Below are positions 1 to 10,709 of a stretch of DNA of 24,263 nt, in pieces. The position numbers and the translations under genes were made by a program. Source of the stretch: Amanita rubescens (lineage: Eukaryota; Basidiomycota; Agaricomycetes; Agaricales; Amanitaceae); the NCBI GenBank assembly GCA_015039365.1, contig WION01000693.1:1-24263 (forward strand). Reading direction: 5' to 3'. The first letter of the stretch is position 1; each line of letters begins with the position of its first letter. The notes below the pieces were generated by a model that was not told the origin of the DNA, did not search any database, and worked only from the letters and a program-made list of their open reading frames with translations.

Positions 1-405
1 GCATTATTGTCCGGGCGAAATTCATATATCGTCGGCCTCAACGGCTCCCCTTGCTGCACCTGCCTCCACTGCGCTGGAACCATATCCCTATTCCTCCACC
101 ATTCGACTGTATTCACCGTGAATGTAAATAATGAGCTGTTTCCGAGCGGCTCAAACATGAGCCTCGCCACCCGAATGAGCCAATCGACCGTTTCGCCTGC
201 GAACGGACGCAGATCCTGAATGTCTTGTATGATCGCGAACAGATGGCCTCCTATGCCTGGAGGTGGTGGTAAGGGTCAGGGTCAGGTTGATCTGCCGTTG
301 GAGCAGGGAGTTGATTCAGAAACTCCCTACTAACTCGGAGGTATAACAGTTGAGGTGCGGGAGGAGTCGAGGGTTGAGGGTCGGGTTTCTTGGGCACGTG
401 AGCGG
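1..405 (-). CDS. Unidentified protein, partial (runs off left edge), one apparent frame change
   Basis: On the minus strand, positions 256 down to 1 give an uninterrupted frame of about 85 codons with protein-like composition. It includes the segments GHLFAIIQDIQDLRPFAGET and VDWLIRVARLMFEPLGN, then a Trp-rich stretch (VEWWRNRDMVPAQW). Directly upstream, about 405 to 257, a second frame is open and Pro-rich (KKPDPQPSTPPAPQLLYLRV, then DQPDPDPYHHL) and stops at a TAG near 252. The two frames would join if one base were missing near 257-262. Alternatively, position 256 could follow a splice acceptor, because a pyrimidine-rich tract ending in CAG lies there. The 3' end is outside the window and no start codon is certain; a basic stretch (RRPKKRRKTTRK) encoded on the minus strand around 710-745 might belong to an earlier exon. 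I do not recognise the family. It may be a gene fragment, a pseudogene or a sequence with an indel error. Confidence 0.4.
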
Positions 406-1104
406 CTACCTTTGGATGTTTACCAGATTTTTAGAGGTAGTAGATTTTTGAGCTGCAATGCGAGGATGAACGCCTCGGTTCGGTCAGACGCGTCGTCATT
501 CACAATAAGGACAAACAATAGCGGCGTGACGCTTGTGGTACAACGTACATGCATTGAGGTCTTACGCCCGCGTGCGTAGTTTGCTATACAGAGGACGGCA
601 CGAAGTGACGGACGATTGACGGGACTTGATGGAAAATATATATCAGCGCTTGGATAGGAGTATAGTGGAAATCAGAAACTATAATGGGTAGGCAAGTCAA
701 GGTGTTCAACTTACGTGTTGTCTTTCTCCGTTTTTTAGGTCTACGAGCAACGGCAGTGTCCTCTATCCTTGGTGTCACGGTATGAGTCTCGTTGGTTCCT
801 AGCCAGGACGTGCGATGCGGCTCGGCGCGTGTTGCAACTATGCTTGCACTCAAGTACCTCTTTCCTGTACTCAATGCTATTTCAATGACATACATATGCT
901 TTCTATTCATGAAAACACAAAAAAAGCACCGATGTCATCACGTCCTACGATATGTTACCACAGAAAAGTACGTCAAGCTTGGTATAACGAACCTTAGTCG
1001 AAAAGATAATTTAAGGTAACCATTGTTTCTAGTGCATTTTCACTACGTATGTTCGCCAGGTCACGGAAGATCCTCAAAATTGACTGGTAGCATTGCTGCG
1101 CTTT
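406..1104. other. Stretch without a supported gene
   Basis: About 700 bases between two minus-strand loci. A minus-strand frame at 910-584 contains a basic stretch (RRPKKRRKTTRK) followed by a donor-like GTAAGT near 712. It could be an upstream exon of the left-edge gene, but nothing else supports this. A CACGTG palindrome lies just inside the neighbouring feature at 395-400. Confidence 0.3.
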
Positions 1105-1996
1105 TCATGCCTTTTGCGTTGACACGATAATCGTTTTGTCACGTTGTTCTAGCCGTCGTTGAAGTAGCGTCCCTTCAATAGGACGCAGGATGGGGCCGCT
1201 ATAGTCTTCGACCGGGTATTCCATAATTTTGAGAACGCGAAGGGCCACTTCATTTTCTTCCGGACGCTCGGGACTTGTAACATAGGGCTCAATTTGGACC
1301 AAAGCACTTCCTGCGTTAAATGCCAATTATGAGAACTTCATGTATACTCGATTCCAAGGTCATAACCTACTATCATATTGTAACTTGCTTGGCGGCCGAG
1401 ATAAGCCGTCGCCCCCACGAACAAACCACATGTCGAGAACACAGAAACCGATTTCATCTTTCGTCGCTGTGAAGAACAAAGCACTTTGGCGGCCGGGACG
1501 GATGACAAAAGGCTGGCGGAGGTAATATAGGACTGGATGTTGTGATCCAACGCATAGACTACGCAAGTGCAAGTGTATTGCTTTCTTATCCCATTTTTTC
1601 AGCGTCGCTGAGAGACGAGGTCATCGTGCATCAACCGCTTCCGCAAGTTGGTACGGGCAGAATGATTAGCCACGTCATGTAGGGAGGTTGACCAGAGGGA
1701 AACCTGTCCTTGGACAACAGATCCTTGGCCTCGTGGAAGTCATCAAGACTACTCGCGCAACGGAAGCGAATTTCACCGACGAGCGGCGGAGCTTTGGGAG
1801 GGATGTAGTAGTAAAAGAAACCTCGGGTATTTGGAGGAAAAGGTAAGCTGTGGGGCTTGAACGCGGAAAGGGTGTAGGAGACAGAGCTTTTCCCCGACGG
1901 CAGCGATAGGAGGGGCGATTGTATACCCGAGATATCGACAAAATCTGATGGTCTCAGACGTTTTGAACAGAGTGTTGAAACGATGCGGCCTCGCAA
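1105..1996 (-). pseudogene. Orphan basidiomycete protein gene, interrupted by two frameshifts
   Basis: Reading down from an ATG at 1996, the frame gives RPSDFVDISGIQSPLLSLPS, then NTRGFFYYYIPPKAPPLVGE, then IRFRCASSLDDFHEAKDLL. From memory this resembles a multicopy hypothetical-protein family of Agaricomycetes; I know of no assigned function. Near 1693-1698 the coding frame shifts, and the next frame reads STSLHDVANHSARTNLRK and LMHDDLVSQR. Near 1598-1606 it shifts again, to KKWDKKAIHLHLRSLCVG and LRQPFVIRPGRQSALFF. It continues to a good donor at 1370/1365 (GTAGGT). After an acceptor at 1311, the last exon (1310-1105) reads SALVQIEPYVTSPERPEENE and ends at a normal stop. The intron and terminal exon look intact, so the two breaks fit recent decay or base-calling indels. 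A 55-nt intron around the first break (1692-1638) is possible but would remove coding-like sequence. Confidence 0.5.
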
Positions 1997-2159
1997 GACG
2001 GAGGATAATTATGATTACGTGTTGTCTACTATTATTATTATAACTATGATACGCTCTGTGCGTTGACGATAAAGTCTCGTCCGTTTTCTCGTATAGATCG
2101 TCTCTCTTTATCCTTCGAGAGAGGTTTACGCATGTCTATCTCACAATGAGTGGCGACAC

Positions 2160-2838
2160 TCAATCACAAAAGACAAACTCACCAAACGCATCCTCCTCGT
2201 CTCTCCCACCCTTTCCTATACCCAAGTTTCCGTAATACTCCCTTACCCTCCTATACACGCTGTACCCCATCCCTTCATACATATCAATCGCGATACGGTT
2301 CGCACAGCGAACATAGAGGTCCACAAAGAATCCCTTGTAAATCTCGTCCGAGACCAACTCGAGTAGATTCATCATCTTTCGTGCCAACCCCAGTCGCCGA
2401 TACTCAGGTGCGACGGTGAGGGCTGTGACGTGGCCGTGCCACTCAAGTCCATGACCTTCCGCTTTGCCAATGACTGAACCGCACACAAGCGAAAGCTTAG
2501 ATTACCATTTCATAGAAGAGCGGAGAAGAGCGAAAATGAATCACCGTAGCCCATTAGACGGCCATTGGGAGCCTCTTCGACGCAGCAAAGATCGGGCCAA
2601 CGAGAGAGATAGCTGAAGTAAAACGCGATACCATACTGTTCCGCAGCGAGTTAGCTAATTATTAGTCGAATGAAAATCCAAAAACGGCGACTGACTGTTT
2701 CGGTCCAGATGTCGAGATTGCTGAAATGTCATGGCCCCACGGATCAGCATCGAAGAAGATGATGGAATGAAAAAGAAAGGTTTACATGTTGTTGAATTTA
2801 AAGAGATCCGAGGCGCTGAACGGACGGAGGACGCTCAT
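2160..2838 (-). CDS. NAA20: NatB N-terminal acetyltransferase catalytic subunit (NAA20/Nat3)
   Basis: Predicted 160-residue GNAT-fold enzyme, the catalytic subunit of NatB. NatB acetylates the initiator Met of nascent chains starting Met-Asp/Glu/Asn/Gln, at the ribosome with its NAA25 partner. Exons on the minus strand are 2838-2786, 2720-2696, 2635-2545 and 2473-2160; all introns are GT..AG and frames join exactly. The protein starts MSVLRPFSASDLFKFNNINL, the typical NAA20 N-terminus. It continues YGIAFYFSYLSRWPDLCCVE and the acetyl-CoA-binding core HVTALTVAPEYRRLGLARKM, which holds the R/Q-x-x-G-x-G/A signature as RRLGLA. The NAA20-typical FFVDLYVRCANRIAIDMYEG and GYSVYRRVREYY follow. Length is slightly below the usual ~175 residues because the acidic C-terminal tail is short. 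No disabling change is seen. The gene is divergent from the plus-strand coiled-coil gene, with about 1.45 kb between them. Confidence 0.93.
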
Positions 2839-4287
2839 GCCTGCTTGTTTTTGCCGTGTTTTGCGGAGGAAGAACGGTGTTGAGCTTGAAATGCAACGTG
2901 ATAGGTGCAAGTTGCGGAGTTGTGGGACCGGCGTTCGGACCGAGGTGGTTGTTTTTATCGCTTATTTCCTAGGATGTAATATCGGCTAGCAACGAGCGTC
3001 ATAAACTCGTGCTATCTTACAAGGGCAACGAAGGGCCTAGGGTCCAGGCTTTTCTCCAATAATCCATCCGCGAATAGGACGCGTATCAATCCTCGACGTC
3101 AGCGGTTTCAAACTAAGTTACTAACGGTGATCACGGGTTGCTGCACAACACGTTTTCCTGAGAGATATAACACGGGAAGGTCGACTCGGAATTGACCGCG
3201 TGGTCCGTGTGCCTGCGCATCTCAGTGGAACCGCATTTTCTCTGTTCCATGGACCGTGTTTCGGAGGATTCGAGGGTCTAGACTTTAGGGTGTGGTGCTT
3301 CAAAGTATGTTTTTTATATCCACTCAAAAGCCATGTCAGTACCGCGTGACGATGTTTGTTCGGCCTTAAGCACATGAAGGTCCACCGCATTTGTGCGAAA
3401 TTGTTCCGCGCTGCACTCCGTTGGCGTATTGTGACCGCTCCAATGAAATCCAACCTCCGTGTTCACTGTGAGCGATTTCGGCTTTGTTGGTTCGTCATTG
3501 ACCTTGCACTCAGATTAGGAATAGACCGCTGCATTTCATGAACATCAGACGGGACGGTTGCCAAGTTTTTGATTGTTTTTTATGCCAAGTAAGCTTTCAA
3601 AGCCGCACTAACACCTCACCGGCAGAATCGCGCCGAAGGGGGGCGCTACTCATGGACTCACATCAGAGAATGACGTCAAGGAAGACAGGGAGTGGGGTAG
3701 CCGAGAGGGAATTCTTTGCCGTCTAGGTGCGGGATGGAAGGTAAAAGAACATATTGGGAAGAGAGCGGCTATGCAGGGTTGAAGGACGGGGAGAGGAGAG
3801 GGAAAATAATATGGTGGGAAGTGGTGCGACAGTGTGTGCGAAGAAGGCGGAATGTGGTGAAGAAGAGCATAGTTCCGAGGCGCATAAAAGAAAAGGTTGG
3901 ACCACGACTTTGGCAGCAGCGGAATATGACGGCAGATAGCGATAGGACAGCTAAAAATAAAGCAGCGTAATGTGTCTCGCGTAATGAGTTGCGCCATATA
4001 TGACAGCTGGATCAAGGAAACGTTGCTTTCCCTAAGTCCCGCCTTCTTACGACCTAACAACGTGTTGCGGCGAGCGCGCATAACCAGCTACAGCGTACAC
4101 GGGCATCCTCGGGCATCCAACAAGGCCAAACAGAGCCCACCAATCACTACTAGGAACAAACGGTTACCGACTCGGCAACTAGAGCCCCCAAGGACTTCGA
4201 TCGAATATCAGCGACTCACTCGCGGTCATCTTCGGTCATCTCCCTAATTTTGTGCACGTATCTCGGTCATATCCATAAAAAGCCAAC
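2839..4287. other. Intergenic region between divergent genes
   Basis: About 1.45 kb between the NAA20 start (minus) and the AT-hook protein start (plus), so it must hold both promoters. Positions ~3660-3900 are markedly purine-rich on the plus strand. This makes pyrimidine-rich open frames on the minus strand, which I do not accept as genes. A perfect TGACGTCA lies at 3671-3678. The stretch just before 4288 is C/T- and A/C-rich, as is common ahead of fungal start codons. I see no RNA gene or mobile element. Confidence 0.5.
3671..3678. promoter_or_regulatory. TGACGTCA palindrome (CRE/ATF-type site)
   Basis: A perfect 8-bp CRE consensus lies between the two divergent genes, about 830 bp upstream of the NAA20 start and 610 bp upstream of the AT-hook protein start. 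Fungal bZIP factors of the ATF/CREB class bind this sequence. One 8-mer in 24 kb can occur by chance, so function is only a possibility. The same octamer occurs in both copies of the tandem repeat near 14.8 kb. Confidence 0.25.
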
Positions 4288-5714
4288 ATGTCGCAACATA
4301 TCCCGCCTCATCACTTCCACAACCATCTCGCCGCCCATATCCCCCCGTCCCCCACTCAATACATCCATTATCAAAATCCACCTCTACATCAACCTTCCTT
4401 GCCTCAAAACCATACTATTGCACCACAGGATACTACTCGGCATCCCCTAAACTCGCTTCCGTCTCCACTCACCCGCTCGCCGTCTCTTTCTTCTCTCTCA
4501 CAGAACCATGTGCCGCAGCACTTTCAACAACAGAGGCATTCCGGCGCTCCTTTGACGAATGGTATTTCCCATTCGGGCCCGCTCGTTGCAACAGGCGACT
4601 GGACAAAAGATTTGATCCACCTCGCAAAGACGGCAGAGCTCAAGTAAGCAATTCCGCTAATCTGATTTTTTTCCGATTTTTTTTTCCGGTTCTCTTTTCG
4701 AGCGTCCTCAATTTCGTCTCCTTGATCCCGTGTTCCGTTCTCTCGACGCGTGGATTACGCTTCTTGCTACACACATAGGGACGAGCTTGCTTTTTTCCCG
4801 CCTCTTGTGCTGTTTTTGACACTTTCCTTTTTTGTATTCTCCTGCCATCACGCTGACCAGGGTTGCGTTATATTAGGAAACACGCGCTCACTCTGCAACT
4901 CCACACGGCTCACATCCTCTCTGCGCACGCCAGCCTTGAGCAAAAGAGCAAAACCATCCAAGACATTCGCGAGCAGAAAAACAAGTATGCGCAATCTGCA
5001 TCGTATACGTCATGATATGGCACTGATGGCGTGTTATTTATAGATTAGATAGCGAGCGTGCCCGGCTCCTCAACAGTTTACGAGAGGTAAACGGCATTTT
5101 CTGTGTCATGCGGTCCGATTCTCATCGTTTTATCACAGATCAACGAAGATCGAGATAAGGTAAACGTCGTATTCGTCAATAACTCGTTGCCTCACACCCG
5201 GTCCAGGCAGATCTCATGGAAGTTTCTATCAACAAAGAGTACGCAAACCTGTTTCACGCGGTATTCGGCCCTAACAAATACTTGATAGATGTGAAGAGTT
5301 GCGGTGCAAGATTGAGCACCTGACGGAAGGTGAATACTCCTCCGCGAAAAGGGACGTCGATCGTCTGCGGCAGGAATTGGGTCAACAACCCTTGCCGAGT
5401 TTACAAGCTACTTTGGAAGAAAAGAAATCACAGTACGTCAACTTCCGTTCTTGGTCCTCATACCCTGTTCCGTCCCGCATCGACCCTAACTCCGCACATT
5501 TCCTAATTTGTATGTGGTAACTGACGCTAATCTATCTTTTAGATACCTGTTTGAAAGGCGAATGAATGGGAGCGACGGCATCAAACGTAACGGACTCGAG
5601 TCATATGCGGAGCCCAGTCCTTCCGGCAAGCGACCGCGTGGACGACCGAAGGGTAGCAAGAATCGCGCAAAGAACGTCGCCACGTCAGAGGCACCACCTG
5701 CTTCTTCATCCTAA
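4288..5714 (+). CDS. Coiled-coil protein with C-terminal AT-hook, function unknown
   Basis: Predicted 291-residue protein in seven exons: 4288-4643, 4877-4984, 5044-5086, 5139-5159, 5207-5238, 5289-5432 and 5543-5714. All introns are GT..AG and frames join exactly. Residues 1-100 are His/Pro/Gln/Ser-rich and probably disordered (start MSQHIPPHHFHNHLAAHIPP). A conserved-looking start of the folded part follows (GDWTKDLIHLAKTAELKKHA). Residues ~120-240 are a long charged, heptad-like helix typical of a coiled coil (KSKTIQDIREQKNKLDSERA; SSAKRDVDRLRQELGQ). Near the C-terminus (residues ~263-276), GKRPRGRPKGSKNR is a canonical AT-hook core (RGRP) that binds the minor groove of AT-rich DNA. A nuclear, chromatin-associated, probably self-associating protein is therefore inferred. 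It resembles uncharacterised basidiomycete proteins; I cannot name an orthologue. The 21-nt (5139-5159) and 32-nt (5207-5238) exons are unusually small but are required to keep the coiled-coil frame open. Confidence 0.8.
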
Positions 5715-5859
5715 ACCATTTTCTTTTTGATTTCAGATGCTCTTCAATTCGTTAATATTTGCTTTGCACATGCTACATCTTTCATATATGCACTCTTCCT
5801 AATGTCTTTCTTGCTTTTGCTTCATTGCCCACAGCAGAGTTGGTCAGACGAACCTGCCA

Positions 5860-6495
5860 TTGACATTGCACGTCATGCTTACAAGGTCATGGTTGTACAA
5901 CAGGTTAACTATCCGTACCCCCTATCCGCAAAACGTTATTGCGAGCATGCACGGCGGGTCAGGGTATACCATGCTTTTCCTTATGTCGATGTGGGTGAGA
6001 GAGAGGATGTTTATTTATGCGTTTGAGATAGCGGAGGACCTCCTACAAACATCTTGTTTACAGGATGACCTTCACACGCGTGTGGTGCTGAGGAGAGGGA
6101 ATAGTCGGTAATATTAATGTGTGTGTGTGGGTTGTATATCATCGCAAACTTCTGGGCCAGCGCGCGCTGAAGCAGCTGGGACTGCGTGAGACGCTCGGGC
6201 ATCCTCCCCGAGTGCCGTTGATGATCGCCTGGTTACATCCAGTAAGAATTTCCCTTTTTTCTCTTGGACTCCTGGTTACTACTTACTACAGTGCCCATCG
6301 TGTGCACACGAGTGGCGGGATAATATGCTTGTTGTTGGTCATTTTTACGTAGCGTTTAGTGTTTGGTAAATGCTCACTTCAATCCCCCCTTTTCTTCCCC
6401 TTTTCTAGCCTGGTTTCTATTACGTCGTATACTCCAGTTCGTTGATCTCAATACAGATTTCCTTCATAGCTGAGTGTGTGATGCGCGCCTCCTAA
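5860..6495 (+). CDS. Candidate small three-exon gene, unidentified
   Basis: Three open segments can be joined by consensus splice sites, all in phase 0. The segments are 5860-5994 (ends TGG|GTGAGA), 6161-6241 (acceptor CCAG, donor GTAAGA) and 6409-6495 (acceptor after a C/T tract ending TTTTCTAG, stop TAA). They read TPYPQNVIASMHGGSGYTML, then RALKQLGLRETLGHPPRVPL, then PGFYYVVYSSSLISIQISF, for a total of 100 residues. The composition looks coding, but both introns (166 and 167 nt) are about three times longer than others in the window. Another frame just upstream (5834-5900) also looks coding (SWSDEPAIDIARHAYKVM). The pieces may instead be 3' exons of the AT-hook gene or a decayed gene. I do not recognise a family. 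Confidence 0.25.
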
Positions 6496-9356
6496 TTGCG
6501 GGGGCACCCAGATTCGCCGATCTTCTGCTAATCAAGAGGCGTAATTTTTCTTTTTTGTCTTCTTACCTATTTTGATCGTGGGGTGATTGCTGGGCTGATG
6601 ATAGTGATTGCATCGTCAGCTGATGTGACGCGGCGCGGCACGCGAGTGTTAAAGATCTAGGGAGCAGGAGAGCGGGCCTTGTAGCGAGGGAAACGATAGT
6701 GGCGGTGGCGGCGAGACGAAACTAGCGCGCACATGGTGGTAACGGTTTGCGGGATCCGTCCGAATACACATGATTACAACCAGAGAAGGGAGAGCGGACA
6801 AGGCGTTGGTAGGAACGAGGCTCACGTCATATGCGCGTAAGCGCAGCATGAAAGAAGGACCGCAAAGCGAACTGTCTTGACTTCACGCATTGTACCATAT
6901 CACCAGAAGAAGCAAGAGAAGACGCGGAAGCAGGTATATAATAAGGCCCACCGCAAGCCTGACTCGGAGTCCTTGCCCGCACGCATTGTACCTGAGATGG
7001 AGAAGAGGGGGATGGCAGGTGAGAATCCAAAAACGGTTCGTTCTCCCCGTGCCACACGTCTTCTCTCCCTTCCAGAAGCCGAACTAGCCTGCCAAAGGTC
7101 AGCCACCGGCCTGGCTCATTCGCAGCGTTTCTCTTTAAAGAGCCGGGTTGATCAGGTGGGGCTCGCTCCGCTAAGCCCAAACTGGTCCTCCTTTGACCGT
7201 CCTCCTTTTGAGGGGAGAGCTTGCCGCGGCGCGGTAAGGCCCCACAAGCACACATTTCCTAAAGAGGCAAAGCCGCATCCCAATATAGACATTTGCGGTA
7301 TCGGTGGCCGCACAGCTGTAGTAGCACCCTTTTTTTGACATCTTTCGCACGCGGGAGCAGCAGCTTGTGAAAGGGAGGTTTGTGGAGGCTGAGACGACTG
7401 TGGACAGCGCAGAGCGGGGAGCAAACGTTAAATGCTCCAACGCAGGATAATGATGCTTCTGTGATGCTTGGGTTGGAATCACATGGATTTCGATGCAGTT
7501 GAGGCTAAGCCGAGCACTGCGCGTTGGCACTGCAGTAGAGTTCTGCATCGCTGTATGGGTCTATAACTCGGCTGCTGATACGCGTCTGATACAACAGCAA
7601 TTGCGGCGTCTTGCGCCTCCCGAACACGTTCGAGCGCTGCGGCGATGAGCTCAAATTTTCAGATCTGGGAGTATCTCCTGGGGTTGATATATACCAGTGT
7701 TCTTTTGTAGGGGCGACGTGGGTCGTCCTTGGATATGTGACAGGGAAGCGCGAGCGAACTATGCATAGATCGGGGAGCGCACGTTGGAGCACTTCAGATC
7801 TTCCTCTGCATGACACGGTATCAAGTTCTCCATAGCAAAGACATCTGTCGCCTCGCTTTGTCCAGTCCGCCATGAGAAAGCGCCATAACAGGCACTCCGC
7901 AAGATAGGCGTCAGATTTCAGGTTGGCGTTCGTTTTTAAGCCTGGATTTATTGGGAAGAACGCCTGCCGCACAAGGTGGGATTAAAAAGCGCAGATCGAT
8001 CCCCTTTATGGAACGCGTGATCTTGACGCCAACCAGGCTGCTAGATAAGCATAACGAGCAGGTTGCCTGTGCATACTAGAATCTTGAGAGATACGCAAGC
8101 TCTTGGCGCTAGATGTCGACCTCGTTTTAACCTAGATCGCACTCCCTGTGTGAAATCTAAAGCAGTTAGTTGGAAGATCGACGGATGCAATTTTGGAATC
8201 TTGCCTAGAGTCGCGTTGGACGAACTATCGACGCGTCTGTTCTGAGAGCAGGCAAGAATATCTGTAACATCATCAATGATGTTCGAGATCAAGTCTAGAT
8301 TCGGCTGTAGGCGGCCGAGGTTGGGAATTAGAGAGATCTAGAAAAAAGGGATGGTTGGAACAATAGCGCCCATTGTATCTCGGCTCGATGGCTCGCTCGC
8401 CATTGTTGCCTGAAGTGTGAATCCCGCGAGTCGCAGGTGCCTGTGAGTTCCATTGTTGGCGCGTCAGGGAAACAGAACGTCGGCTCAGGGCCAGAAATAG
8501 ACAATGTCAGTGTATTGCAAGCGTGGGGTTGGTCGGCAAAAGTTACCGAGCGAGTCCAGCGGTTCGCGCGATGACAACCGTAGCTAATTGGAATGGGAAA
8601 AGCTTGGATACTTAATACAGAAACCCTACCCGATCATCGTCGGTACACGCGCTCGCGAGATAGTTAATATTAACGCGCAGGCGATGGCCACGGTGTCGTG
8701 GAACTGGGGTACTCGTGTAGTTTGAGGGTGTGGATAAACGTTTGTGTGCGAGTTTCATCTAGCGCTAGTCAAACCCGAAAATGACCGGACCCTTTTTCAC
8801 AGCCAGCACAGTTGAGTAGTGACCTTGATTGACTAGATTATATGAATACAAATTACAATGCGGAGTTGTATTAGACCGGTTGATGCAGTACTAATTCAGG
8901 GGAAGTTGGGCGGGAGTCAGATTGTATGTAAAGGATGCATAGCAAATCAACCTGGATGAGTCAGTTGAGCAGGCGGGTAATAACCCACGGTCAGGCTAGT
9001 GTATGGATGCATTATCAAGCCGATAGAGGAGGTTAGTAACGGTAAGTGCATTGTGCCGAGTAGAGGACGCATAACGCGGTGCTCTATGATGCTTTGTCAT
9101 GGAAAGTGCATGACGATGTGAGTCATCGAACTAGGGCGGCCGCAGCGGACGGAAAGATGAAGCCGAGCCGCGGCACCGGGGTGATGTCAGCGTCATTGCA
9201 AACCGAGCTGGTCCGGTAAGATCTGTCGGCGATCCAGTTGAGATTCCTGTGCTTCCATTTCGGGACTCTACCCGTTTCACTGGCAGCCGCAATCCCAGTT
9301 ATATAGCCCTCTCCTCCTCGCTATGCTCGGTACTCATCCCATCCGTGCCTGCCACT
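6496..9356. other. Gene-poor region without a supported gene
   Basis: About 2.9 kb. The longest open frames (minus 7972-7505, plus 6877-7338, minus 7548-7171) have irregular composition, overlap each other on opposite strands and show no motif or splice-joined partner, so I do not call them genes. The last few hundred bases must contain the promoter and leader of the PCL-type cyclin gene. I see no tRNA, long repeat or transposon ends here. Confidence 0.5.
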
Positions 9357-10363
9357 ATGCTCGCTTCCCAGCGCTCCCCCGTCCACCCAGCAAGCTTATC
9401 TGATCCTTCCACACACTCCTCTGCCATCCTAGAGCTCGTTGACATCAAGATCACCCGGCCCGTCATTGGTAAGTTCCATTTCCTCATCTTATCGCAACCC
9501 CCTCTAACTCACTTTTTCAGATTATGTTGTCGACTGCGTAGTAGAATGTGTCGACTATGCATTGGGCCGGCCTACTACTTCCTTCCGGGGCCGCCCTTAC
9601 ACGAGGCGTCCCGAACTTGCCAAATTCACTACCTTCGTCACAAGTGTCATTACACGCGCTGAAATTAACACCCCAACCCTCCTAGCCACGCTTGTCTATA
9701 TTGACAGAGCGAGGCCTCACCTCCACATTGCTTTGGAGGAATGGGCTCTGGAGCGCGTTTTTCTGGGAGCGTTGATTGTCGCCTCAAAGGTACGTACTCC
9801 ACGCTTATAACGAGACCGATGAGCTAATGCCCCTTCAGTATTTGAACGACTCTACACTAAAGAACGTGCATTGGGCCCTTTGCACTGGGGTTTTTGGAAA
9901 AAGGGACATTGGCCGCATTGAGCGAGAATACCTAGATGTTCTCGACTTTGAGCTCGCAGTCACCGAGGACGATATTTTAAGCAATCATCAAGGCCTCATG
10001 TCGATCGCATTGGGCATCAACCGATCACACTCCGAGAAAACTCACTCGAGAGCGGTCGATATCGAGGTTCCATCACCGACTTCTACTCGGAATCATCGTC
10101 GCAGAACACCTGTTCCAGAACTGGAACCATCGAGTCCAGAGTCCTCTTCTACTTCCTCGTACTCTTCCCCCCAGACACCATCCTCTACAGAGTCGTCACC
10201 TGCCCACGAGCCACAGCAGAAGTCCACAATTCAACCACCTCATCCGAAGAAGTCGGTGTCTGCGGCGACGATGGAGATCCTGCGAGCGTTTCCTCTACCG
10301 ATACCTGGCACGTCACACCAGTCGCGGTCGTGGAGGCAGTCGCAATTTCCAATACATCTATGA
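9357..10363 (+). CDS. PCL1/Pho80-type cyclin
   Basis: Predicted 301-residue cyclin of the PCL group, which activates the Pho85-type cyclin-dependent kinase in cell-cycle entry, morphogenesis or phosphate signalling. Exons are 9357-9468, 9521-9789 and 9839-10363, with GT..AG introns of 52 and 49 nt and exact frame joins. The cyclin box spans about residues 37-170. It includes RRPELAKFTTFVTSVITRAE, PTLLATLVYIDRARPHLH, the helix-3 region ALERVFLGALIVASKYLNDS, and the PCL-typical WALCTGVFGKRDIGRIEREY with LDVLDFELAVTEDDIL. After residue ~185 the protein is Ser/Pro/Thr-rich and probably disordered, as in other basidiomycete PCLs. The start is the Met shortly before the conserved part; an in-frame Met at 9249 would add 36 residues. 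Which PCL subgroup it belongs to, and the exact C-terminal end, are uncertain because another frame stays open across 10200-10400. Confidence 0.85.
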
Positions 10364-10709
10364 CCTCTTCAATCATCATTTTCATTTTCATGTTCCTTCA
10401 CACTCCAAAAGTTGATGCCGGCGTTTCTTCCTGCCGACTTCCATCGCTCGCTATCTCTCTCTTCAATCTAGTTTTTTGTTCTACATTCAACGGTGCTCCG
10501 TGGGCTCTAATTTTTTGCCTCTCACAAGTTTGAGAATCTTGCACGCTATCTTTCTATCTTATTTTATTACCTGCATGTTTTTCTATGTAATCTGCACAAT
10601 CTGTATCGCATATGTTACCACTACTAGCAATGAATCTAAATACGATGAACCGCATCACCCTGAATGAGAGAGTTGGATCCGAGTATGTCGAACCGGCACT
10701 TACGGAAGT

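Noticed and set aside
3650..4081. 143-codon minus-strand open frame
   Set aside because: It is the pyrimidine-rich complement of a purine-rich tract, low in complexity (Ser/Pro/His/Leu), with no motif and no splice-joined neighbours. It more likely reflects promoter composition bias.
6877..7338. 153-codon plus-strand open frame
   Set aside because: It overlaps minus-strand open frames of similar length, is rich in Arg/Pro/Ser without pattern, and has no recognisable family.
7505..7972. 155-codon minus-strand open frame
   Set aside because: Irregular composition, no domain or membrane pattern, and it partly overlaps another open frame. No supporting exons, so chance is the simpler explanation.
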